Source of the DNA: Hyphomicrobiales bacterium
Lineage (GTDB): Bacteria > Pseudomonadota > Alphaproteobacteria > Rhizobiales > Xanthobacteraceae
Assembly (NCBI GenBank): GCA_003133345.1
Contig: PKXB01000232.1
Location: forward strand, 9,962 to 17,514
Reading direction: 5' to 3'
Length of the DNA stretch: 7,553 nucleotides
Below are positions 1-7,457 of the stretch, piece after piece. A model generated the notes under the pieces. It did no database searches. It was given only the letters and a program-made list of their open reading frames with translations, and was not told the origin of the DNA. Made by a program: the position numbers and the translations under genes. How positions within the stretch are numbered: the stretch's first letter is position 1; each line of letters begins with the position of its first letter.

Positions 1-62
1 ACCGCCAATATTTCTTCGTCCTTCGCGCTCAATGAGCGCCGAGGAATGCCAAAAGGCGCCAT
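1..62 (-). CDS. Possible 5' end of an unidentified leftward gene (partial)
   Basis: Reading leftward from an ATG at 62-60, 20 codons stay open to the window edge, beginning MAPFGIPRRS and continuing with a charged KDEE stretch. A GGGA lies about nine bases upstream as a weak ribosome-binding site. Third-position GC is only moderate. Two rightward frames are also open across these bases and stop near 78 and 87, so the stretch could equally be the tail of a rightward gene or non-coding. No family can be recognised from so few residues. Confidence 0.25.
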   Translation of the reverse strand, partial: MAPFGIPRRSLSAKDEEILA

Positions 63-72
63 CACGGCTGTC

Positions 73-101
73 CCTATAATCTTGTGAATTCACTTTACCA
101 A
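73..101 (-). promoter_or_regulatory. Candidate leftward promoter with a palindrome in its spacer
   Basis: On the minus strand TTGGTA (101-96) and TATAGG (78-73) are 17 bases apart, each matching 4 of 6 sigma-70 consensus positions. The perfect 10-bp palindrome GTGAATTCAC (84-93) sits between them, where a repressor could bind. The plus strand reads a perfect TATAAT at 75-80 but has no good -35 partner. The sites are seen; the promoter role is inference from short motifs. Confidence 0.22.
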
Positions 102-118
102 AAATCACCCCGCCGCGC

Positions 119-150
119 GAGCCACCCCCCGCCTTCGCGGGGGCAGGCTC
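119..150. repeat. Strong intergenic GC-rich hairpin
   Basis: An outer 5-bp stem GAGCC/GGCTC (119-123 with 146-150), a 2x2 internal loop, and an inner perfect 7-bp stem CCCCCGC/GCGGGGG (126-132 with 137-143) close on a CTTC tetraloop. No T-run follows on the plus strand. On the minus strand a TTTTT lies about 14 bases beyond the stem, too far for a standard intrinsic terminator. It lies about 18 bp before copy A of the structured repeat, so it may belong to a composite palindromic intergenic element. Confidence 0.5.
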
Positions 151-167
151 TCTCCCAAGCTAAAGTT

Positions 168-221
168 CCGAACTCGGATAAACCCGAGTTCCAATGGCAG
201 AGGGAAGTGAGAATGCCGCGC
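168..221 (+). repeat. Structured intergenic repeat, copy A
   Basis: This 54-bp element aligns without gaps to 2717-2770, with 46 of 54 positions identical by hand count. It starts with a hairpin: GAACTCGG (170-177) pairs with CCGAGTTC (184-191) around ATAAAC. Its last 22 bases (200-221) are identical in both copies. Compared with copy B, one stem pair is swapped from C-G (173/188) to G-C, keeping the pairing. It lies 92 bases before the TTG start of the 640-codon gene, so it could be in that leader or be a dispersed REP-like element. Confidence 0.6.
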
Positions 222-230
222 TGATACCCG

Positions 231-259
231 CTGACTGATCCCGGTCAATTCGGTATCCT
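231..259 (+). promoter_or_regulatory. Weak candidate promoter for the 640-codon gene
   Basis: CTGACT (231-236) and TATCCT (254-259) are separated by 17 bases and each match 4 of 6 sigma-70 consensus positions. They lie about 55 bases before the TTG start at 314. If used, transcription would begin downstream of the structured repeat, leaving it outside the transcript. Such a match is easily found by chance. Confidence 0.22.
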
Positions 260-301
260 GCAATCCGGCCCTGGCTGCGGGGGTGCGGTCGAGGGACCAG
301 G

Positions 302-308
302 AAGGAGG
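302..308 (+). promoter_or_regulatory. Shine-Dalgarno site that fixes a TTG start
   Basis: AAGGAGG lies 5 bases before the TTG at 314-316. It is the strongest ribosome-binding match in the window, and the reading that follows has a good signal peptide. This supports the non-ATG start over ATG codons further inside the gene. Confidence 0.8.
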
Positions 309-313
309 CTCAA

Positions 314-2236
314 TTGTCTCGAATACGCCAGTTTGCTGCCGCCGTGACAGAATCGGTGCCGATCGCAGGTGCGCTTTTCGGCATCCTTTTCTCAGTCGCG
401 GACGCCCAGGCCCAAGGTGCATCCGGCGCCTGCCAAGACGCGGCCGAGCTCGCGGTCTTGTCCTCGCCGATCGCGCCGTGGAAGGGCGCAGCCTTACGCG
501 TCGTTTTCGCCGCGGAGAAGCCGCTCGAGGGCGAGCTTTCGCTGATCGCGCCCGACGGCAGCGTCGCGGCCACATCGCGTGAGCGGCACGGCGGGCCGCC
601 GTATTCCTGGTTCGCCGAGGTCACATCGCCGGCCGCAGGGACGTGGCGCGTGAGCCTCGCGCGCGACCATGCGCCGGCCGGGTGCGGCACGATCACGCGC
701 GACATCGCCGTGCGCACCGACCAGCCGCCGCGGCCGAGCGCGGTGCCCGGCAGCGTCTGGCCCTTACGCGCATCATGGAACCGCGCGACGGAAAACCTGT
801 ATTCGGCCTGGATCGAGAAGCTGTTCGACGCCTCGCTCGACGCGCCGCCGTCGTGGAATGCGCTGCACGAAGTGTTGCGCGATCGGTCGCGCAATGTCCT
901 GTTCGATTATCTGGGTCTCGGCGAGGACGAGACCGGACTCGTGATGCGCCCCGACTGCGCCGACATGCCGTACTTCTTGCGCGCCTATTTCGCGTTCAAG
1001 ATGGGGCTGCCGTTCGGCTACTCGACGTGCTCGCGCGGCGGCGGCGGCCATCCGCCGAAGTGCTTCCAGTGGTTCAACATTGTGCATCTCGATGCGGCGC
1101 CTTCGCCTTCGCCTTCGCCCGAACAAAATAACGCGCCGAGCGGCGTTGCGGCCAAGCGCACGGGGCTCGCAGCGTCGTTCGCTCAATATATTCCGATCGT
1201 CGGCGACGCTGTCCATTCCGGATCCGGGCGAACGCTGGCGAGCGACGACAACACCGATTATTACACTGTGCCGCTGCGGCAGGAGACGCTGCGCCCGGGG
1301 ACCGTGTACGCCGATCCGTACGGGCACGTCTTGATGCTGACGAAGCGCGTCCCGCAAACGGGCGACGCGGCGGGCGTCCTGCTCGCCGCCGACGCGCAGC
1401 CCGACGGAACGGTCGCGATAAAACGTTTTTGGCGCGGCAACTTCCTGTTCGCCCAGGATCCCGCGCTCGGCAGCCCCGGGTTCAAGCGCTTCCGGCCGAT
1501 CATGCGCGAGCAGAACGGCTCCTTGCGGCGGCTGAGCAACGCTGAGATCGCAAAACATCCGCAGTACGGCGATTTTTCGCTCGAGCAGTCGAAGCTCGCG
1601 ATCGAAGCCTTTTACGATCGCATGGATGACGTGATGTCGCCGGCGCCGCTCGATCCAGCGCGCGCGCTGACGGAGGCGATCACGGCGCTCGAAGAACAAG
1701 TGAAGACGCGCGTGACGTCGGTCGAGAACGGGCGAAAGTTCCAAAACAGCGGGCACGGCGAAGCGACCATGCCGGACGGCGCGGCGATCTTCGAGACCAC
1801 CGGCGCGTGGGAAGATTTCGCGACGCCGTCGCGCGATTTGCGTCTGTTGATCGCGATCGATGTGGTGCGCGGGTTTCCCGAGCGCGTCGCGCGGCGGCCC
1901 GAGCGCTACGCCATGCCGAACGGGAAGAGCATCGCGGACGTGAAGGCCGATTTGGATAGCGCGCTCGCGTCGGAGCTTGCGGCGCGCAAGTTTTCGTATC
2001 CGCGCAGCGATGGCTCCGCGTGGACGCTCGCGCTCAAAGACGTGCTCGACCGCACGGCGGCTCTCGAGATGGCGTACAACGTGAACGACTGCGTCGAGCT
2101 GCGCTGGGGCGCGCCGGACAAGAGCGCCGAGGCCGCGACCTGTAAGCGGCATGCCTCGGTGGCGCAGCGCTCGAAGATGACGAAGTACCGCCCGTGGTTC
2201 CACGAACGGCGGCGGCCGCCGCGCGCTAACGGTTAG
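314..2236 (+). CDS. Secreted protein of unknown function with a possible Cys/His hydrolase core
   Basis: The product has 640 residues, starting at TTG behind a strong Shine-Dalgarno. Residues 1 to about 34 look like a signal peptide, with a hydrophobic stretch at 16-30 and an A-x-A-type site near ADAQAQ. Residues about 40-130 are beta-rich and resemble an Ig-like sandwich. Next comes a conserved-looking helical stretch (157-207), then DCADMPYFLRAYF with Cys215, a Cys-rich loop (CSRGGGG...KCFQWF), a Pro-Ser linker (263-269), and LRPGTVYADPYGHVLMLT with His338. A Cys at a helix start after Asp, followed by 'PG...GHV' in a strand, resembles NlpC/P60 or transglutaminase-like peptidases. The Cys-to-His gap of 123 residues is long, and the third catalytic residue is unclear (Asp360 or Gln362). 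The remaining 270 residues are charged and mostly helical, ending in an Arg-rich tail. I do not recognise the family. Periplasmic or extracellular location is well supported; enzyme activity is inference. Neighbours give no clue. Confidence 0.8.
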   Translation: MSRIRQFAAAVTESVPIAGALFGILFSVADAQAQGASGACQDAAELAVLSSPIAPWKGAALRVVFAAEKPLEGELSLIAPDGSVAATSRERHGGPPYSWFAEVTSPAAGTWRVSLARDHAPAGCGTITRDIAVRTDQPPRPSAVPGSVWPLRASWNRATENLYSAWIEKLFDASLDAPPSWNALHEVLRDRSRNVLFDYLGLGEDETGLVMRPDCADMPYFLRAYFAFKMGLPFGYSTCSRGGGGHPPKCFQWFNIVHLDAAPSPSPSPEQNNAPSGVAAKRTGLAASFAQYIPIVGDAVHSGSGRTLASDDNTDYYTVPLRQETLRPGTVYADPYGHVLMLTKRVPQTGDAAGVLLAADAQPDGTVAIKRFWRGNFLFAQDPALGSPGFKRFRPIMREQNGSLRRLSNAEIAKHPQYGDFSLEQSKLAIEAFYDRMDDVMSPAPLDPARALTEAITALEEQVKTRVTSVENGRKFQNSGHGEATMPDGAAIFETTGAWEDFATPSRDLRLLIAIDVVRGFPERVARRPERYAMPNGKSIADVKADLDSALASELAARKFSYPRSDGSAWTLALKDVLDRTAALEMAYNVNDCVELRWGAPDKSAEAATCKRHASVAQRSKMTKYRPWFHERRRPPRANG

Positions 2237-2260
2237 TACATTCCGCCGCAAGCTTCAGGA

Positions 2261-2500
2261 TCACTCCGGAAGACCGTCCCGCTGCAACTGGGAACGCACG
2301 CTCGGGTCGGGGGCAGCGCCGATTAATTTGCCGTCCGGCCCGACGACGGCATTGGCGTCATACCCTTGGCCCTGAGCACGGTCATGGGCTTGATCAACCG
2401 GAGCCACCCCTTTGTGGACTGAGCGAGCAAGCGTTGGCGTAGCGAACAAGGCCGCCGCAGCAATGGCTGCGGAGAAAAGTTTTATTTTGCGCGAGATCAT
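2261..2500 (-). CDS. Small exported protein of unknown function
   Basis: The product has 79 residues. It begins MISRKIKLFSAAIAAAALFA, with a positive N-terminus and a hydrophobic core, and a likely cleavage after TLA (residue 25), giving a mature peptide of about 54 residues. The mature part contains a QAHDRAQGQGYDANAVVGPDG stretch in which a polar helix leads to a D-x-N-A-V-x-G motif, and then a DPSVRSQLQRDG tail. It has no cysteines. Similar short exported proteins of this layout are common hypothetical genes in Bradyrhizobium relatives, recalled from general knowledge. A GAGG lies 7 bases before the ATG, and the signal peptide supports the start. It converges on the 640-codon gene with 24 bases between stops and no clear terminator between them. 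No function can be assigned. Confidence 0.72.
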   Translation of the reverse strand: MISRKIKLFSAAIAAAALFATPTLARSVHKGVAPVDQAHDRAQGQGYDANAVVGPDGKLIGAAPDPSVRSQLQRDGLPE

Positions 2501-2710
2501 TTTAGTGCCTCGTTGAGTGAATCATTGCGGTAGAAATAGCACTTCTACTGCGATGCACAATATTGCATGCGATCACATATTTTTGTTATGTCTTTTCAAT
2601 TAGTTAATAGATTGGCGCAATGCACAAATTAGAGGCGTTGGCGCACGGCGGCGAAACCAGGCTCTGAGTGGCGCAATTTGTTTCCGATACCCGACATTCC
2701 CCCACTATTA
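2501..2710. other. AT-rich non-coding stretch upstream of the small exported gene
   Basis: This is clearly poorer in GC than its surroundings, especially 2560-2630. It holds the leader of the small leftward gene, including GAGG, a short inverted repeat at 2530-2548, and minus-strand promoter-like strings such as TTGTGC-N16-TATTTC. It also holds three TGGCGCA words at 2613, 2639 and 2669. A 120-codon leftward open frame (2604-2966) crosses it, but it runs through repeat DNA and is not credible as a gene. Confidence 0.5.
2530..2548 (-). promoter_or_regulatory. Short inverted repeat in the leader of the small exported gene
   Basis: GTAGAA and TTCTAC flank a 7-base centre (GTAGAA-ATAGCAC-TTCTAC). 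It lies 30 to 48 bases before the ATG of the leftward gene. It could be an operator overlapping the start of transcription or a weak leader hairpin. A 6-bp arm is close to what chance gives in AT-rich DNA. Confidence 0.25.
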
Positions 2711-2716
2711 AATGGA

Positions 2717-2770
2717 CCGAAGTCGGATAAATCCGACTTCGGCTGGGCGAGGGAAGTGAGAATGCCGCGC
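2717..2770 (+). repeat. Structured intergenic repeat, copy B
   Basis: This is the second copy of the element at 168-221, in the same orientation. Its hairpin is longer and perfect: CCGAAGTCGGA (2717-2727) pairs with TCCGACTTCGG (2732-2742) over a TAAA loop. The variable linker 2741-2748 follows, then the 22-base block 2749-2770 identical to copy A. It directly abuts the palindromic element that starts at 2775, so the two may form one compound repeat. It is about 270 bases before the Cache gene. Confidence 0.62.
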
Positions 2771-2774
2771 CGCT

Positions 2775-2876
2775 GTCATTCCGGGGCGCGCTAAGCGCGA
2801 ACCCGGAATCCAGAAACAGGCTCAGCGATGGCAGCTGGATTCCAGGTCCAGCGCAAACGCGCCATCCCGGAATGAC
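2775..2876. repeat. Nested REP/BIME-like palindromic element
   Basis: The outer arms GTCATTCCGGG (2775-2785) and CCCGGAATGAC (2866-2876) are perfect 11-bp inverses. Inside, GGAATCCAG (2805-2813) pairs with CTGGATTCC (2835-2843). The left part can instead fold alone: ATTCCGGG (2778-2785) with CCCGGAAT (2802-2809), plus CGCGC/GCGCG around TAA. Elements with these CATTCCGGG/CCCGGAATG arms are typical of intergenic palindromic repeats in Bradyrhizobium-like genomes (family knowledge, not searched). It contains no gene. Confidence 0.65.
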
Positions 2877-2909
2877 GACCAGGACAAGCCCGGCCATGCC
2901 AATGGAGAG

Positions 2910-2975
2910 ACGTAGCCGGCCGCGCGTCTGCATCCTCCAATGCCGCGTCGGAAAATCGAGCCGCACCGGCTACGT
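2910..2975. repeat. 10-bp inverted repeat upstream of the Cache/chemoreceptor operon
   Basis: ACGTAGCCGG (2910-2919) and CCGGCTACGT (2966-2975) are perfect inverses separated by 46 bases. The right arm ends about 68 bases before the Cache start, directly before an AT-rich run with TTAATTAA (2980-2987) where a promoter would be expected. It could be paired operator half-sites, a leader stem, or the remains of a palindromic repeat. Confidence 0.4.
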
Positions 2976-3032
2976 AGCCTTAATTAATCATTAATACCCA
3001 TCTCACATTATCGGGACTACTCAATTACCCAT

Positions 3033-3038
3033 GAGGGA
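3033..3038 (+). promoter_or_regulatory. Ribosome-binding site that favours the ATG at 3043
   Basis: GAGGGA lies 4 bases before the ATG at 3043, with its GAGG core 6 bases away, while the in-frame ATG at 3031 has no such site. Starting at 3043 also gives a cleaner signal peptide (MRIRAFL...). Confidence 0.6.
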
Positions 3039-3042
3039 AATC

Positions 3043-3501
3043 ATGCGAATTCGCGCGTTCCTCGTCTTTGCCGCGCTCATCGCCATTGCGTCACCTGCAC
3101 CGGCCGCCGAATTCGGTTCCAAGGACGAAGCGGTCGCCATGGTCAAGCGCGTGCAGGCCGAATTCAAAAAATCCGGGCCCGACGCCACCTTCAAAGCGGT
3201 CTCCGACAAAGCGGCCCCAGATTTCCACGACCGCGATCTCTATCCCTTCATCTACAACATGGAGGGGGTCTGTGTGGCGCACGGCGCCCGCGCGGCGCTG
3301 ATCGGAAAACTACTCATCGACCTCAAGGATCAGGATGGAAAATTCCTGATCCGCGAGATGGTCGCCATGTCGAAGGGACCGGGCAGCGGATGGATCGACT
3401 ACAAATGGCCCAATCCGCTCACCAACAAGATCGAAGACAAATCGAGCTACGTCGAAAAGATGGGCGATTATTTCGTCGGTGTCGGTATCTATAAGCAGTA
3501 A
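3043..3501 (+). CDS. Secreted single-Cache-domain protein, probable periplasmic ligand sensor
   Basis: The product has 152 residues; an in-frame ATG at 3031 would add four. Residues 1-22 form a signal peptide (MRIRAFLVFAALIAIASPAPAA). The mature part is one Cache domain of the sCache_2 type: a long N-terminal helix (26-58), then strand and loop DLYPFIYNMEGVCVAHG (65-81), LIGKLLIDLKDQDGKFLIREM (86-106), the family hallmark GSGWIDYKWPNP (114-125), and a closing KSSYVEKMGDYFVGVGIY (133-150). Cache domains normally form the extracellular sensor of receptors; here the domain is free and has no membrane anchor. A lone Cys77 sits in the region that usually lines the ligand site. The gene lies 6 bases before a chemoreceptor gene, so the two are almost certainly co-transcribed. 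A role in binding a small molecule and signalling through that receptor is inference, and the ligand is unknown. Confidence 0.85.
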   Translation: MRIRAFLVFAALIAIASPAPAAEFGSKDEAVAMVKRVQAEFKKSGPDATFKAVSDKAAPDFHDRDLYPFIYNMEGVCVAHGARAALIGKLLIDLKDQDGKFLIREMVAMSKGPGSGWIDYKWPNPLTNKIEDKSSYVEKMGDYFVGVGIYKQ

Positions 3502-3507
3502 TTCATC

Positions 3508-5277
3508 ATGGAGGCTCTCGCCGTTTCACGGGCACCTTTGGCCCCCCTCAATTCTTTTTGGGGTCTCCGATCCTTGTTCGGCGTCCTCAACAATCTGTCC
3601 ATTCAAATAAAGGCGTCGGCCGCCTCGGCGGTGCTGCTGATCTGCCTGCTGGCCTTAGGCGCCAATGCCTATGTGACCACGACCAAGTCCGCGGAAGGCC
3701 TGTGGACGTTGTCGCACGAGATCGAACAGAAACTGCAGACAGTCTCCAATGTCAGCGACGCCATCGTCACAACCCATATGAAAATTTTTCGTTATGTGTC
3801 GTGGGCGAGCAATAGTTTGAGCAAGAAACTGCTCGATTCGCTTTATGCGCAGATCAGCTCGGATCTTTCCGAACTGTCGATTCGCATCGACGACCTCAGC
3901 CAACGGCCGGATTTATCGGCGGAAGAAAAAGCAAGCCTGCAAGACCTCACGATCAAGTGGCAAAAGTGCATAAGGCAGGCCAAAGATACCATCGACGTCG
4001 GCCAATCCGATTCGGCCATGGCGACGATGATGCTTGGCCAGACCGACGACAGCTTCAAAGCCGTCTATTCCGATATTCAAACAATGTCGCTGAAAACCAT
4101 AAATGCCGCGAATACGGTCAGGAACAGTCTCTACGCGGATGCCGAGCGGACCAAGACAATCATAATCCTGGGCACCGTCCTGGGTTTTGTGGTCAGCGTG
4201 TTCGTGACCTTCATGGTCGGCGCATCGATCGTGCGGCCGATCAAATCCATCACCGATGTGATGCAGCAGCTGTCCGCCGGAAAGACCGACGTCGAAATCG
4301 GCCATCGCGACCGCCGCGATGAAATCGGCAAAATGGTGCAAGCCATCGACGTCTTCCGGAAAAATATGATCGAAATCCGTTCGATGGAGCAGGCGACCCA
4401 TCAGGCCGAGCAAAATCGCGTGGTCGAGCGCAGGGCTGCCATGCACGAGCTGGCCGGCGAATTCGAGAAATCGGTTCAGCAAATAGCCAAGGAGCTTACC
4501 GACGCGGTGGCCGCGATGCACGATAATGCGGAGGCCATGTCGCTGATCGCAGCGCAAACCCGCGACAAGTCGCAATCAACCGCCGGCATCGTCATCGACA
4601 CGCAGACCAACGTCGATTCCGTGGCGGACGCCGCCGAAGAGCTCGCGAAATCGATCGAGCAACTAGCGGCGCAAACGCACAACGCCAGGGAATTGACCAA
4701 CAAGACCGTGGCGGAATCGGCAAACGCCAGCGCCAACGTCCAGCAACTGCTCGACGCCGTCAGTCAAATCGTTCCCATCACCGGCCTCATTCAGGCGATC
4801 GCCCAGCAGACCAACCTGCTGGCGCTCAATGCGACGATCGAGGCGGCGCGCGCCGGCGTCGCCGGCAAAGGCTTTGCCGTGGTCGCCGCCGAGGTCAAAT
4901 CGCTGGCGCAGCAGACGGCGAAAGCAACCGAGGAAATCAATCAAAAGATCACGGCGGTGAATGCCTCGTGCGGCGCCGTCGTCGGCATCATGGAACAGGT
5001 CATCAGCGCGGTCGGCCATCTCGGCGAAGGAACCATGGAAATGGCGACGGCGGTCGGCCAGCAGGCGGCCGCGACCCAGGAAATCTCCAAGAACGCGCAG
5101 CAGGCCGCGGATGGCTCGCGCATCGTCGCCAACAATATCGTGGAATTGGATCAAAAGACGCGCGAGAACGACGATGCCTCGGGGCAGGCGCTGGCGGGCG
5201 CCAAACGTCTGCTCGATCATGCGGCAACTTTGCAGACCCAGGTCGACAAGTTCCTGCGCCACGTGCGCGCGGCATGA
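3508..5277 (+). CDS. Methyl-accepting chemotaxis protein (transmembrane chemoreceptor)
   Basis: The product has 589 residues. TM1 is at about 36-56, a periplasmic region rich in predicted helix spans 57-216 (four-helix-bundle type, not Cache), and TM2 is at 217-241. A HAMP domain starts at RPI (243-245) and includes DEIG (271-274). The signalling domain carries the conserved tip [19 protein letters not shown] (432-450) and [15 protein letters not shown] (453-467), which contacts CheA and CheW. It acts in the inner membrane in chemoreceptor arrays and is adapted by CheR and CheB. Candidate methylation sites include Glu377-Glu378 in AAEEL and Gln518-Gln519, the latter needing deamidation. No CheR-tethering pentapeptide is seen at the C-terminus (VRAA). 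The ATG lies 6 bases after the Cache stop without a good Shine-Dalgarno, so translation may be coupled. A TTG at 3574 (codon 23) is an alternative start that would remove a long N-terminal tail. No other chemotaxis genes are in the window. Confidence 0.93.
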   Translation: MEALAVSRAPLAPLNSFWGLRSLFGVLNNLSIQIKASAASAVLLICLLALGANAYVTTTKSAEGLWTLSHEIEQKLQTVSNVSDAIVTTHMKIFRYVSWASNSLSKKLLDSLYAQISSDLSELSIRIDDLSQRPDLSAEEKASLQDLTIKWQKCIRQAKDTIDVGQSDSAMATMMLGQTDDSFKAVYSDIQTMSLKTINAANTVRNSLYADAERTKTIIILGTVLGFVVSVFVTFMVGASIVRPIKSITDVMQQLSAGKTDVEIGHRDRRDEIGKMVQAIDVFRKNMIEIRSMEQATHQAEQNRVVERRAAMHELAGEFEKSVQQIAKELTDAVAAMHDNAEAMSLIAAQTRDKSQSTAGIVIDTQTNVDSVADAAEELAKSIEQLAAQTHNARELTNKTVAESANASANVQQLLDAVSQIVPITGLIQAIAQQTNLLALNATIEAARAGVAGKGFAVVAAEVKSLAQQTAKATEEINQKITAVNASCGAVVGIMEQVISAVGHLGEGTMEMATAVGQQAAATQEISKNAQQAADGSRIVANNIVELDQKTRENDDASGQALAGAKRLLDHAATLQTQVDKFLRHVRAA

Positions 5278-5339
5278 TCGAGCGCCGGTTGTTTCGATGC
5301 TGAGCGTTGCGGCCCTGTTCAATTAGACCGACGGCCAAT

Positions 5340-5367
5340 TTGTCTGGCGCGTAATCCGCGCTAGGCT
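5340..5367 (+). promoter_or_regulatory. Candidate promoter implying a leaderless transcript
   Basis: TTGTCT (5340-5345) and TAGGCT (5362-5367) are 16 bases apart. The -10 box ends only 6 bases before the ATG at 5374, so transcription would start at or next to the start codon. No convincing Shine-Dalgarno precedes the ATG, which fits leaderless translation. The spacer is almost filled by the inverted repeat GCGCG-TAATC-CGCGC (5347-5361), a possible operator. Confidence 0.42.
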
Positions 5368-5373
5368 GCGCCG

Positions 5374-7449
<2,076 letters not shown>

Positions 7450-7457
7450 CGGCGCGA

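Noticed and set aside
105..575. Leftward open frame of 156 codons across the left intergenic region
   Set aside because: It spans the hairpin, repeat copy A and the start of the well-supported rightward gene. The product is extremely Arg-rich and low in complexity.
2209..2222. Perfect 14-bp palindrome GCGGCGGCCGCCGC near the end of the 640-codon gene, considered as a terminator
   Set aside because: It has no loop and no T-run on either side, and it follows naturally from Arg/Pro codons in a GC-rich tail.
773..2251. Long leftward open frame of 492 codons opposite the 640-codon gene
   Set aside because: Its translation is dominated by Arg, Ala and His runs typical of the antisense of GC-rich coding DNA, and it lacks a recognisable domain. 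The rightward frame has the signal peptide, the ribosome-binding site and the codon bias.
2308..2334. Stem-like TCGG...CCGA followed by ATTAATTT, considered as a rightward terminator for the 640-codon gene
   Set aside because: Only four contiguous base pairs before a mismatch, a broken T-run, and a position inside the small leftward gene make it too weak to call.
2604..2966. Leftward open frame of 120 codons in the intergenic region
   Set aside because: It runs straight through both repeat elements; peptides of this kind are familiar spurious translations of palindromic repeats. It has no ribosome-binding site of note.
3541..3565. CCCC/GGGG hairpin with an internal T-run near the start of the chemoreceptor gene, considered as an attenuator
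   Set aside because: Only four pairs form and the T-run lies in the loop, not after the stem, so it does not fit a terminator.
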